From positions 186,001-250,000 of the forward strand of contig NZ_JBAOJI010000003.1 of the NCBI RefSeq assembly GCF_037080055.1: a DNA stretch of 64,000 nucleotides, given 5' to 3'. Every line of letters begins with the position of its first letter. Position 1 is the stretch's first letter. This DNA is from Halovenus sp037080055. Its GTDB lineage: Archaea > Halobacteriota > Halobacteria > Halobacteriales > Haloarculaceae. Below, piece by piece: positions 51,492 through 59,927 of this stretch. Both the position numbers and the translations under genes were made by a program. The notes beneath the pieces were generated by a model, which did not search any database, was not told the origin of the DNA, and saw nothing but the letters and a program-made list of their open reading frames with translations.

Positions 51492-51971
51492 TTAGTTTGC
51501 TGCGGCCGCTGCGGCCTCTTCCACTTCGTCGTAATCGGGTTCCAGACCGGGATTGTCGCCGACCCACGCGTAGGTGACCGTCCCGGACCCGTCGATGACG
51601 AAGACTGCCCGCTGGGCGAGTTCGTCGATGCCGTACTGGTCGAAGCCAGTCACGATATCGTACTGTTCGATGACCTCTCGGTTCGCGTCGCTGATGAGGT
51701 CGAATTCGAGTCCAAGTTTGTCACGGAACTCGTTGAGCGTAAACGGCGAGTCGACGCTGACGCCGTACAGCGTCGCGCCAGTGTCCGTGAGTTCTGTCAG
51801 TCGATCCTGGAACGTATTCATTTCGTGGCTGCAGACGCTGGTGAACGCGCCGGGGAAGAAGGCGAGGACGACTGGGCCGTCCTCGAGTGCCTCCGAGAGA
51901 TCGAACGTTTCGATGTCGCCGTTTGCGAGCGATGCCGTGAATTCTGGTGCCTTGTCACCTTCGGAAACCAT
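51492..51971 (-). CDS. 1-Cys peroxiredoxin (AhpE/BCP-like)
   Basis: 159 residues from ATG 51971 (an ATG ten codons upstream is possible). The peroxidatic motif is PGAFTSVC with Cys47, and no second cysteine exists, so it is a 1-Cys enzyme. It reduces peroxides with an external thiol. Redox context: msrB and TatA follow. Confidence 0.93.
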   Translation of the reverse strand: MVSEGDKAPEFTASLANGDIETFDLSEALEDGPVVLAFFPGAFTSVCSHEMNTFQDRLTELTDTGATLYGVSVDSPFTLNEFRDKLGLEFDLISDANREVIEQYDIVTGFDQYGIDELAQRAVFVIDGSGTVTYAWVGDNPGLEPDYDEVEEAAAAAAN

Positions 51972-52104
51972 ATAATCCCGTTCGGAGCGGACTTTCATCA
52001 TGGTTTGGATTGTGGTTACTGGCCAGGTAGGGAGTTGATACTCTCCCAACACCCTGTTACGAGCAAAAAGACTATAATCGGCACTCGGTAAGACACAAAT
52101 AGAA

Positions 52105-52410
52105 ATGGCTACGACACTCGTGCCCCTCTTCGGGCCGATCCCCGGCGGAATGGAGATGTTCGTCATTCTCCTGATCGCAGTCCTACTGTTCGGTGCAAAC
52201 AAGATCCCGAAACTCGCCCGCTCGACTGGGCAAGCGATGGGAGAATTCCAGAAGGGCCGCCAGCAGGTTGAACAGGAACTCGAAGAAATGGAAGAGTCGA
52301 TGGACCCCGAAGCCGACGTTGCTCCGGAAGACGACTCGACGGTCGACCTCGACGAGGAGGACCCTGACGAAGACTTCGAACTCGACGACGAAACCCAGAG
52401 TTCGAGCTAA
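52105..52410 (+). CDS. tatA: Sec-independent translocase TatA
   Basis: 101 residues. N-terminal helix GGMEMFVILLIAVLLFGANK, a hinge, then an amphipathic helix PKLARSTGQAMGEFQKGRQQ and an acidic tail. This is the standard TatA plan. Haloarchaea export most proteins by Tat, as does the lipoprotein at the left edge. tatC is not in the window. Confidence 0.95.
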   Translation: MATTLVPLFGPIPGGMEMFVILLIAVLLFGANKIPKLARSTGQAMGEFQKGRQQVEQELEEMEESMDPEADVAPEDDSTVDLDEEDPDEDFELDDETQSSS

Positions 52411-52476
52411 CACCGGCCATTTTCTGTCTCCGCTTCGTCCTTCGAGAACCCTCTCTACAGCCCTCGAAGCAGTAAT

Positions 52477-52482
52477 AAAAAA
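52477..52482 (-). terminator. T tract after msrB
   Basis: TTTTTT on the minus strand begins four bases past the msrB stop (CTA at 52486-52488). It sits in the 75-base gap between the converging tatA and msrB genes, so it would end the leftward msrB transcript. Confidence 0.4.
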
Positions 52483-52485
52483 GCG

Positions 52486-52890
52486 CTATTCGTCCGGCTC
52501 GAATTCGAGTGAGACGGAGTTGATGCAGTACCGCTTGCCGGTCGGGTCCGGCCCGTCGTCGAAGATGTGTCCGAGATGGCCGCCGCAGTTCGCACAGACG
52601 GCCTCTGTCCGGCGCATCCCGTGGCTCGTGTCGACATCTGTCTCGATGTTGCCTTCCTGGTAGGCATCGTAAAAACTCGGCCATCCGGAGCCAGAATCGT
52701 ACTTTTGCTCGGAGTGGAACAGTTCGGCACCGCACCCGCTACAGTGGAAGGTCCCAGCCTCTTTGGTATCGAGCAGTTCGCCGCTGAACCGCGGTTCGGT
52801 CCCCGCTTCCCGGAGAATGTCGTACTCCTCGTCGGTCAGAATCTCACGCCATTCGTCCTCGGACTGTGGCACGTCCTCTTGCTGACTCAT
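52486..52890 (-). CDS. msrB: Peptide-methionine (R)-S-oxide reductase MsrB
   Basis: 134 residues from ATG 52890; a longer upstream frame lacks family similarity. Zinc Cys pairs are in CSGCGAELF and CANCGGHLGH; the catalytic Cys is in GKRYCINSVSLEFEPDE. HIFDDGPDPTGKRYC is the signature. Repairs oxidised methionine. TATA-like TTTATACG lies 23-30 bases upstream of the start. Confidence 0.96.
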   Translation of the reverse strand: MSQQEDVPQSEDEWREILTDEEYDILREAGTEPRFSGELLDTKEAGTFHCSGCGAELFHSEQKYDSGSGWPSFYDAYQEGNIETDVDTSHGMRRTEAVCANCGGHLGHIFDDGPDPTGKRYCINSVSLEFEPDE

Positions 52891-52966
52891 AATCACTCGT
52901 TGGGGCTGGATACGTATAAATTCGGTCTGTCTCCCACATTCGCTTACCCCTGAATTTCGACAACAC

Positions 52967-52974
52967 GTATAAAG
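52967..52974 (+). promoter_or_regulatory. TATA element of the enolase-superfamily gene
   Basis: GTATAAAG lies 56-63 bases before the ATG at 53030, so a leader of about 30 bases is expected, containing a purine-rich CGGTGG just before the start. A separate TATA-like element on the other strand (52913-52920) serves msrB. Confidence 0.45.
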
Positions 52975-53029
52975 ACCCGCACCTGTCCGTCCCAACCGTT
53001 AGGGACAAGCCCGGTGATGTATCGGTGGA

Positions 53030-54127
53030 ATGCAAATTACGGGTGTCACCCAACATCACGTCAGCCATCCACTCGACGGCGCCTTCGAGCCGACGTGGAT
53101 TCCGGGCTACGCACAGCACTCCCACGAGGCCGAAGTGTTCGAGGTGGAGACTGACGCCGGAATTACGGGCGTGACGGCAAGTCCGAGTTTCGCGGGCGGG
53201 CTGGAGTACGAGACGCCGCTCAGCCTGTTCTTACAGGGGGAGGATCCGCACGATATCGAGTCGATTATGGACAAACTGGCAGGTGTCGACCTCGTCGGCC
53301 CGCGGCCGTGGCACATCGAACTCGCGCTGTGGGACATCATCGGCAAAGATGCCGGCAAGCCGGTCTACGAACTACTCGGTGGATCGGCCGAGTCCATTCC
53401 CGCGTACGCGAGTACGGGGCAGATTCTCCCTGCCGACGAGCGAATCGACCGCATCGAGACCCGCCTCGACGACGGATTCGAGGCCGTCAAACTGCGAATC
53501 ACCGACCCCTCTGAGGTCGACATCGTCCGGGAAGTCCGGGAGGCCTTTCCCGACCTGACGCTGATGGTCGACGCCAACAAGGGCTGGGCGGTGAGGGTCA
53601 TGGAGGAGGAGGAGACGTGGACGGTCAAGGAGGCTGCCGCGGTCGCCCGAGAACTGGAAGATATCGGCGGTATCGAGTGGTTCGAGGAGCCCTTGCCTCG
53701 CCACGACTACGACGGCTACGCTCGCCTCCGGGAGATGACCGACGTTCCGATTGCCGGCGGAGAGTTCAACGGCAACCCCGGTGAACTGCATCAGTTCCTC
53801 GACCGCGAGGCACTGGACGTGCTCCAGCCAGACGCGGCGCTCGTGACGGGGATCAAACGCGCCGTCGAGGTTGCCGGCCGTGCCCGCGAGGAGGGAGTCA
53901 GATTCGTCCCACACACCTGGACCAACGCCATCGGCTTCGCGGCGAACCTGCACGTGATGGCCGCCGTCGATGCCGCCTGGTGTGAGTTCCCCCACGACGC
54001 GCCGTGGACGCCCGAGGCGTGGGCCGCGGTGATCGAAGAGCCCTTTACGGTCTCAGATGGACTGGTCCGGCCGCGGGACAGACCCGGACTGGGCGTCGAA
54101 CTCGACCGGGACGTGATCTCAGCATAA
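53030..54127 (+). CDS. Enolase-superfamily acid-sugar dehydratase/mandelate-racemase-like enzyme
   Basis: 365 residues. Capping domain then barrel. The barrel has FEAVKLRITDPS (K-x-R where mandelate racemase has K-x-K), metal ligands in LMVDANKGW, EWFEEPLPRH and AGGEFNGNP, and a C-terminal His in VPHTWTNAIGFA. This is the mandelate racemase/dehydratase group. It could dehydrate a sugar acid or epimerise an alpha-hydroxy acid. First gene of the catabolic-like cluster. Substrate unknown. Confidence 0.82.
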   Translation: MQITGVTQHHVSHPLDGAFEPTWIPGYAQHSHEAEVFEVETDAGITGVTASPSFAGGLEYETPLSLFLQGEDPHDIESIMDKLAGVDLVGPRPWHIELALWDIIGKDAGKPVYELLGGSAESIPAYASTGQILPADERIDRIETRLDDGFEAVKLRITDPSEVDIVREVREAFPDLTLMVDANKGWAVRVMEEEETWTVKEAAAVARELEDIGGIEWFEEPLPRHDYDGYARLREMTDVPIAGGEFNGNPGELHQFLDREALDVLQPDAALVTGIKRAVEVAGRAREEGVRFVPHTWTNAIGFAANLHVMAAVDAAWCEFPHDAPWTPEAWAAVIEEPFTVSDGLVRPRDRPGLGVELDRDVISA

Positions 54128-54159
54128 CTCGACAAGTGACCGAGGAAAACACAGAACCA

Positions 54160-55725
54160 ATGCAAGAGCGATACTACGACGATAGCTACGAGGTGGCACA
54201 GTCGGTCCGAGAACGACACCGAGAGGCGGCCGAGGAATCACTCCCACGCGAGGAGTACGGCCTACTGATCGACAGCGAGTGGGTCGACTCCGAGGGGGGT
54301 TCCGAAGGCGTTGCAATCGATCCAACGACTGGCGAGGAACTTGCGACGGTCCAGGTCGGCACGAGTGCAGACGTGGATCGGGCAGTCGAGGCCGCCCAGA
54401 GCGCGCTCGGTGGCGCGTGGGGCCAACTCTCACCGAAACAGCGAGGCGAGAAACTCGACGAAATCGCGGACCGACTCGAAGAGATGCAGACCGAACTGGC
54501 GAAGTTGGAGAGTCTGGAGGCGGGCAAGCCCAACATGCACTCTCGCTTTGTCGACGTGGAAATCGTCGTCGAGCAGTTCAGACACTTCGCAGCAATCGCC
54601 CGCACGGCCGACGCCGGTCGCGTCGTCCCGACGGAAGATCAGAAACACACGGTGACCAAACGGGAACCGTACGGCGTCGTCGGTGCAATCTCTGCGTGGA
54701 ACTTCCCCGCGATGTTCGTCGCCTGGAAACTCGGGCCTGCGCTGGCGGCGGGCAACGCCGTCGTCTTCAAGCCCGCCTCGAAGGCGGTGCTCTCCTCGCT
54801 GGTGATCGCGCGCGTCTGCGACCGGGTCCTTCCGTCCGGAACCGTGAACGTCGTCACCGGGCCGGGAAGCGAGGTCGGGACGGCGATTTCAGAACACGAA
54901 GGGATCAGTAAGGTCACTCTGACCGGGTCGAAGTTCGCAGGCGTCCAGACACTGAAGGGTGCGGCCGAGACCATCACACCCGTCTCTGTCGAACTCGGCG
55001 GCAAGAGCCCGAACATCGTCTTCCCCGACGCCGACCTCGACAAGGCCATCGAGGGGACGATGGTGAGCATCTTCTTCAACTCCGGCCAGCAGTGTACCGC
55101 CGGGTCACGGCTGTTCCTCCACGAAGATATCCGCGAGGAGTTTCTCGACCGACTGAACGATCGCATCGCCGACTTGCAGGTGGGCGACCCACTCTCCCCG
55201 CGGACTGACATCGGTCCGATGATCGACCACGAACACGCCCGAGAAGTCCGGGAGTACATCTCGGGAGCCATCGACGAAGGCGCGACGGTACGGGTCGGCA
55301 ACGAGAGCGACGAGAGCGACGCAGGCGGCGCGGACAGCGACACCGCGGGCGCACCCTTCGTCCACCCCACCGTCGTCACGGATATCGATGACGACGACGC
55401 CATCTCCTGTGAGGAGGTCTTCGGCCCCGTGCTGTCGGTGTTCGAGTTCGAAGAACGCGAGGAAGTGATCGAGCGGGCCAACGATACCCAATTTGGCCTC
55501 GCCTCGGGTGTCTGGACCGAGGATCTGGAGACGGCCCACGCCGTCGCGAACGAACTCGAAGCCGGCACGGTCTGGGTGAACACCTACAACGACCTGCTCG
55601 ACCCAGCCCCCCACGGTGGGTTCAAAGAGAGCGGAATGGGTCGCGAACTCGCCGAGGAAGCCCTGCAGGACTACTCACAGGTCAAGACGGTGAAGATGAA
55701 CTTCGGAGGGGTGCCCAAGTTCTGA
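54160..55725 (+). CDS. NAD(P)-dependent aldehyde dehydrogenase
   Basis: 521 residues from ATG 54160, 32 bases after the enolase-like stop. Nucleophile Cys in SGQQCTAGSR, general base in VELGGKSPNIVF, cofactor loop GPGSEVGTAI, and the C-terminal FKESGMGRELAEEALQDYS. Full ALDH fold. It would oxidise the aldehyde made by the cluster's decarboxylase or alcohol dehydrogenase. Substrate cannot be read from the sequence. Confidence 0.95.
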   Translation: MQERYYDDSYEVAQSVRERHREAAEESLPREEYGLLIDSEWVDSEGGSEGVAIDPTTGEELATVQVGTSADVDRAVEAAQSALGGAWGQLSPKQRGEKLDEIADRLEEMQTELAKLESLEAGKPNMHSRFVDVEIVVEQFRHFAAIARTADAGRVVPTEDQKHTVTKREPYGVVGAISAWNFPAMFVAWKLGPALAAGNAVVFKPASKAVLSSLVIARVCDRVLPSGTVNVVTGPGSEVGTAISEHEGISKVTLTGSKFAGVQTLKGAAETITPVSVELGGKSPNIVFPDADLDKAIEGTMVSIFFNSGQQCTAGSRLFLHEDIREEFLDRLNDRIADLQVGDPLSPRTDIGPMIDHEHAREVREYISGAIDEGATVRVGNESDESDAGGADSDTAGAPFVHPTVVTDIDDDDAISCEEVFGPVLSVFEFEEREEVIERANDTQFGLASGVWTEDLETAHAVANELEAGTVWVNTYNDLLDPAPHGGFKESGMGRELAEEALQDYSQVKTVKMNFGGVPKF

Positions 55726-55797
55726 AGACGGCTGCCGTTGGTCGTCTGAAACTCCCGGACAGCAGCGGCACTCTCAATTCCTGACAGAATTGTGAGG

Positions 55798-55808
55798 TAA
55801 TTTTTTAC
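55798..55808 (+). promoter_or_regulatory. TATA element of the alcohol dehydrogenase gene
   Basis: TAATTTTTTAC lies 24-34 bases before the ATG at 55832, as for a leaderless transcript. The ADH gene is thus likely transcribed separately from the ALDH gene 106 bases upstream. Confidence 0.5.
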
Positions 55809-55831
55809 GTGTGGAGGGCAAGGGGGTAGAT

Positions 55832-56899
55832 ATGGATGCAGTAGTATTCCAAGGCGTGGGAGAACCGCTCCAGCTAGAGCAAGTCGACCGGCCAGATTGT
55901 GGGCCGGAGGAAGTCGTGGTCGAGACAGAAGCCTGTGGGATCTGCCGGAGTGACTGGCACGCCTGGCAGGGTGACTGGGACTGGATCGGACTCGTTCCCC
56001 AGCCAGGACTGATCTTCGGTCACGAACCGGTCGGCCGCGTCGTCGAAGTCGGCGAGAACGTCACACGATTCTCCGAGGGAGACCGCGTGACGAACCCGTT
56101 CAACCTCAGTGACGGGACCTGTCCGTACTGCCGGGCCGGGAAAGCCAATATCTGTGAGTCGTCGGTCCCGATGGGCTTTGTCGGCTTCCAGAAGGGTGCC
56201 TTCGCCGAGGAGTACTCGGTGCGCAACGCCGACCAGAATCTCGTCGAAGTGCCAGAGGATATCGCCGCACACAAAATTGCCGGACTCGGCTGTCGGTTCG
56301 CGACGGCTTTCCACGGCGTGAGCAAGCGCGTCGACATCGAGCCCGGTGACTGGGTCGCCGTCCACGGCTGTGGCGGCGTCGGCATGTCCGCGGTCCACAC
56401 CGCCAACGCGCTCGGTGGCAACGTCATCGCCGTCGACATCATCGACGAGAAACTGGAGATGGCCGAGGAACTCGGGGCCGTCGAATCGATCAACTCGAAC
56501 GAGGTCGAAGATGTCCCGCAGGCGGTCAAATCGTTCACCGAGGGTAGCCGCGGCGTGCAGGTCTCTGTCGAGGCGCTGGGCATCGCAGAGACGATCCAGA
56601 ACTCGGTCAACTGTCTCGCGAAAGGCGGCCAGCACCTCCAGGCTGGGCTCACGACCTCCGAGGAAGAAGGTGAAGTCTCGCTGCCGGTCGACAACATCGT
56701 CTGGGACGAGCGGGACTTCCACGGCACCTACGGGATGCCACCGCACGAGTACGACGAGATCTTCCGCATGATGGACAGCGGTAAGATCGAACCGGGCAAG
56801 ATCGTCTCCGAGACCTGCGGACTCGGCGACGTGCCGGACGTGATGGAGCGTCTCGGTGAGTTCGACACGATGGGCATCCCGGTCTGCACCGAATTCTAA
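55832..56899 (+). CDS. Zinc-dependent alcohol dehydrogenase (MDR superfamily)
   Basis: 355 residues from ATG 55832. Catalytic zinc ligands in ACGICRSDWHAWQGD and IFGHEPVG; NAD-binding GCGGVGMSAVHTANALG. Of the structural-zinc cysteines (normally C-x2-C-x2-C-x7-C) three are present in TCPYCRAGKANIC, the first being replaced by Asp. Oxidises alcohols or reduces aldehydes. Its own promoter separates it from the ALDH gene. Confidence 0.92.
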   Translation: MDAVVFQGVGEPLQLEQVDRPDCGPEEVVVETEACGICRSDWHAWQGDWDWIGLVPQPGLIFGHEPVGRVVEVGENVTRFSEGDRVTNPFNLSDGTCPYCRAGKANICESSVPMGFVGFQKGAFAEEYSVRNADQNLVEVPEDIAAHKIAGLGCRFATAFHGVSKRVDIEPGDWVAVHGCGGVGMSAVHTANALGGNVIAVDIIDEKLEMAEELGAVESINSNEVEDVPQAVKSFTEGSRGVQVSVEALGIAETIQNSVNCLAKGGQHLQAGLTTSEEEGEVSLPVDNIVWDERDFHGTYGMPPHEYDEIFRMMDSGKIEPGKIVSETCGLGDVPDVMERLGEFDTMGIPVCTEF

Positions 56900-56907
56900 T
56901 CACTGAG

Positions 56908-56917
56908 TATAAACTTA
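56908..56917 (+). promoter_or_regulatory. TATA element of the SCP2-domain gene
   Basis: TATAAACTTA lies 32-41 bases before the ATG at 56949, giving a leader of a few bases. It is the strongest TATA-like site in the gap after the ADH gene. Confidence 0.5.
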
Positions 56918-56948
56918 ACACGACTGCGAACAAAATTGGCTGCAAACC

Positions 56949-57380
56949 ATGTCATTCAAACTTCCAAGCGGGGCAGACGAGTGGGTGGACGAGTATATGA
57001 ACAAACTCAACGAATCGGACCAGTACTCTCACGCGGGTGAGGGGTGGGGTGTCGGATTCAACGGCGATTTCCTCTTCGAGATTCAGCCCGACGGCACCTA
57101 CGACGGTGACCCAGTCTACATGTATCTCGAACTGCAGGACGGCGGTTGTCACGACGCCTACGTGACCGACGACCCCGACGGCGAGGATTACGGCTTCGCC
57201 TTCCGCGGCGGCTACGAGAAGTGGAAACAGCTCACGAACGGTGAAATCGACCCCGTGGAGGGGATGATGGACGGGACCTTCGAACTCGACGGCGACATGC
57301 AGAAGGTCATGCAGTACAGTCAGGCGGCGATCGTCATGACCGAGACTGCCGGCGAAATCGACACCGAGTTCGAGTACTGA
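56949..57380 (+). CDS. SCP2-like sterol/lipid-binding protein
   Basis: 143 residues. YMYLELQDGGCHDAYVTDDP, FRGGYEKWKQLTNGEIDPVE and GTFELDGDMQKVMQYSQAAI match the SCP2 lipid-binding fold, with the GMMDG segment between the last two. Single small domain without an enzyme fusion. SCP2 proteins bind hydrophobic acyl or aromatic compounds, in line with a hydrophobic substrate for the surrounding enzymes, but this is inference only. Confidence 0.82.
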   Translation: MSFKLPSGADEWVDEYMNKLNESDQYSHAGEGWGVGFNGDFLFEIQPDGTYDGDPVYMYLELQDGGCHDAYVTDDPDGEDYGFAFRGGYEKWKQLTNGEIDPVEGMMDGTFELDGDMQKVMQYSQAAIVMTETAGEIDTEFEY

Positions 57381-57420
57381 GTCCACAGCGTTATTTTCGT
57401 GCCGGCCACAATGGGTGACA

Positions 57421-58077
57421 ATGAGAGCCGTCGAGCTTCATCTCCTGCCCGAGGACGGATCTTTCCCCGGCATCGATACGACATTTGCGACGCTCGGGGC
57501 GGTCTCCCGGGAGGCGGTCATGAATCTCGGCTGGCACAGTGACGGTTCGTATACGCTGCTCTATCGACTCACAGTCACCGACTTCGAGCCGCTCGAAACG
57601 GCAATCGAGGACAACGAGGATATCCGCCAGTACGAACTGATCGTCGAAGACGAGACGAACGTCTATGCCTTTTTGCACGTTTCCGAACACGAGATTCTCA
57701 GCGAATTGCTGGCGATCACCGAAGAACACGCACTGCTGCTCGAACCGCCCTTCCGATTCACCGAGCGCGGCGTCCGGGTGACCGTCGCCGGTGAACAGGC
57801 AGCACTACAGGAGGCTTTCGACGAAGTGAGCGACCGCATCGCTGTCGATGTCGAGTGGATGGGCGGCTACTCACCCGACCGGACGGACACGCTCGGGCGA
57901 TTGACTCATCGCCAGCGCGAGGCACTCTCGACCGCCCACGAACTCGGTTACTACGAGACACCCCGCGAGGTCTCGTTCGAGGAGGTCGCAGCGGAACTCG
58001 ACTGTGCGTCGAGCACGGCGAACGAACTGCTCCGCCGCGCGGAATCGAAGATCATCGATTCGATCCTCGCGGAGTGA
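57421..58077 (+). CDS. Bat-type HTH transcription regulator
   Basis: 218 residues from ATG 57421 (GTG two codons earlier). The C-terminal HTH_10 domain (LTHRQREALSTAHELGYYET, then FEEVAAELDCASSTANELLR) follows a 150-residue sensory domain. A second member of the family in the window. It lies inside the catabolic-like cluster, between the SCP2 and ThDP genes, and is the natural candidate for local control. Confidence 0.88.
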   Translation: MRAVELHLLPEDGSFPGIDTTFATLGAVSREAVMNLGWHSDGSYTLLYRLTVTDFEPLETAIEDNEDIRQYELIVEDETNVYAFLHVSEHEILSELLAITEEHALLLEPPFRFTERGVRVTVAGEQAALQEAFDEVSDRIAVDVEWMGGYSPDRTDTLGRLTHRQREALSTAHELGYYETPREVSFEEVAAELDCASSTANELLRRAESKIIDSILAE

Positions 58078-58173
58078 TTGCCGTAAATCTGCTTTGGCAG
58101 ATCTGTGATGAGCGTAAACGTATGACTGTGAATTAGTTACCAATAGCGAAAATTCAGCCGGTGTAGCCGGTAG

Positions 58174-58181
58174 AATTTTTA
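58174..58181 (+). promoter_or_regulatory. TATA element of the ThDP enzyme gene
   Basis: AATTTTTA is 25-32 bases upstream of the ATG at 58206, the position expected for a leaderless haloarchaeal gene. It lies about 100 bases past the regulator gene's stop. Confidence 0.5.
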
Positions 58182-58205
58182 CTCCGACCGGTAAAATGGG
58201 TGTGT

Positions 58206-59918
58206 ATGGCAGACAGCGAACGGACGGGAGCGGAGTTGTTCGTCGAGACGCTGGAGCAGTACGGCGTTACCCATCTTTTCGGGAATCCGGGAACGACGGA
58301 GCTCCCCATCGTCCACGCGACGGAGGACAGCGACATCGAGTATATCCTCGGCTTGCACGAGGACATCGCCACGGGGATGGCGGGGGGATACGCGAGTACG
58401 CGGCGGTACCACGCTCACCACGAGGACGAACCCATCGGCGAAAGTGACGTGTTGCCGCTCGGCGTGGCCAATCTTCATCTCTCGGCCGGACTGGCGCACG
58501 GACTCGGCAACGTCTACGCGGCGTCTGTCGCCGGCGCGCCGGTCCTCATTACCGCCGGCATCCACAGCACTGATTTCCGCCACGAGGAGCCCATCCTGCA
58601 CGGTGACCTCGTCGAGATGATCGACCAGTTCACGAAGTGGTCCGACGAGGTTCGCTCTGTCGAGGCACTGCCGACGATGCTCCGCCGGGCAGTCCGGACA
58701 GCGCTGACGCCACCCACAGGACCGGTCTTTCTAGCGCTTCCGCTGGATCAGATGCTCGCGGAGACGACGGCCGAACCCGAGCGACTCGGAACGATTCCGG
58801 ACGGCGGCCGCGGCGACCCTGGCCAGGTCGCGCGGGCGGCGGATCTTCTCTCGGAAGGTACGGATATCGCCATGGTGCTCGGCGACGGCGTCGCCCGCTC
58901 GGGCCGGGATGCCGTCGAAGATGCCATCGCGCTCGCGGAGGCGGTCGGTGCGCGCGTCCACGGCGAAATCCTCGCCTGCGAGGTCAACTTCCCGACCGAT
59001 CACGACCAGTGGGTTTCGTTCGTCCCGCCGAACGAGGATCTCGCTCGGACGCTGATGAGTGCCGACGTTCTGCTGCAGGTCGGCTGTTCGACGAACACGA
59101 CGCTGACTCGCCACGAGAACGATCTGATCCCGTCGGAGACGACCTGCATCGACATCAGCGACGACGCCTGGCAGATCGGCAAAAACCAGCCCGCGGACGC
59201 TGCCGTCATCGGTGATCCGGGCCGTGTCATGTCCGAACTCGCCGATATCCTCGCACAGGATCTCTCGGAGTCGACCCGCGAGCAACGCCTGGAATCCGTC
59301 GCCGCTCGCCGGGAGTTCGTCGGCGCGAAGATGGAAGGCATGGGCGAAGGTGAGGCCACTGACGATCCGCGAGCCTCGAAGGCGGACTTGGTCGATGCGA
59401 TGGAGGATGTCGCTGAGGACGCCTTCATCGTCGACGAAGGTGTCACATCGAAATACGCGATGTTGACCCGCTGGAGTCTCGAAGCCGATCAGTACATCTC
59501 GAACAAGGGCGGCGGACTCGGCTACGGCCTGCCGGCGTCGGTCGGTGCGGCTGTCGCCGAGAGTCTCCAAGACGAGCCCCGAGATGTCGTCGGCTTCATC
59601 GGCGACGGCTCGTATCTCTACTATCCGCAGTCCATCTACTCGGCGGTGCGCCACGATCTGGACCTGACGGTTGTGGTTCCGGACAACCGCAACTACCGGA
59701 TTCTCAAGGACAACACGCTGGACATCATGGGCGGCGACGAAGACGACTACGACTGGGTTGGAATGGATTTCGACCCGCCGGTCGATCTCCCGAAAAACGC
59801 CGAGAGTCACGGGGCGCGCGGCCACCTCGTCGAATCGCCAGCGGACATTGCCTCGTCGTTCGCCGACGCGCTGGATCGTGAGGGTACCGACGTGCTCGAC
59901 GTGCTCGTCCACGACTGA
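58206..59918 (+). CDS. Benzoylformate-decarboxylase-like ThDP enzyme
   Basis: 570 residues from ATG 58206 (GTG two codons earlier). Three-domain ThDP decarboxylase: GNPGTTELPIVHA with the activating Glu in YILGLHEDIATGMAGGYA, VANLHLSAGLAHGLGNVYAA carrying a His equivalent to His70 of benzoylformate decarboxylase, FPTDHDQW equivalent to its FPTRH with His281, and ThDP motif GDGSYLYYP. The gene has an extra ~20-residue segment before VANLH. Product: aldehyde plus CO2 from a 2-oxo acid, or related carboligation. Confidence 0.85.
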   Translation: MADSERTGAELFVETLEQYGVTHLFGNPGTTELPIVHATEDSDIEYILGLHEDIATGMAGGYASTRRYHAHHEDEPIGESDVLPLGVANLHLSAGLAHGLGNVYAASVAGAPVLITAGIHSTDFRHEEPILHGDLVEMIDQFTKWSDEVRSVEALPTMLRRAVRTALTPPTGPVFLALPLDQMLAETTAEPERLGTIPDGGRGDPGQVARAADLLSEGTDIAMVLGDGVARSGRDAVEDAIALAEAVGARVHGEILACEVNFPTDHDQWVSFVPPNEDLARTLMSADVLLQVGCSTNTTLTRHENDLIPSETTCIDISDDAWQIGKNQPADAAVIGDPGRVMSELADILAQDLSESTREQRLESVAARREFVGAKMEGMGEGEATDDPRASKADLVDAMEDVAEDAFIVDEGVTSKYAMLTRWSLEADQYISNKGGGLGYGLPASVGAAVAESLQDEPRDVVGFIGDGSYLYYPQSIYSAVRHDLDLTVVVPDNRNYRILKDNTLDIMGGDEDDYDWVGMDFDPPVDLPKNAESHGARGHLVESPADIASSFADALDREGTDVLDVLVHD

Positions 59919-59927
59919 ACTCTCAAG

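Noticed and set aside
58731..59912. 393-codon frame antisense to the ThDP enzyme gene
   Set aside because: Low-information reverse reading of a clear ThDP gene.
53030..59918. Complete bacterial-type mandelate operon
   Set aside because: No mandelate dehydrogenase is present, the genes have separate promoters, and the racemase-like enzyme has K-x-R, so only a broad resemblance is claimed.
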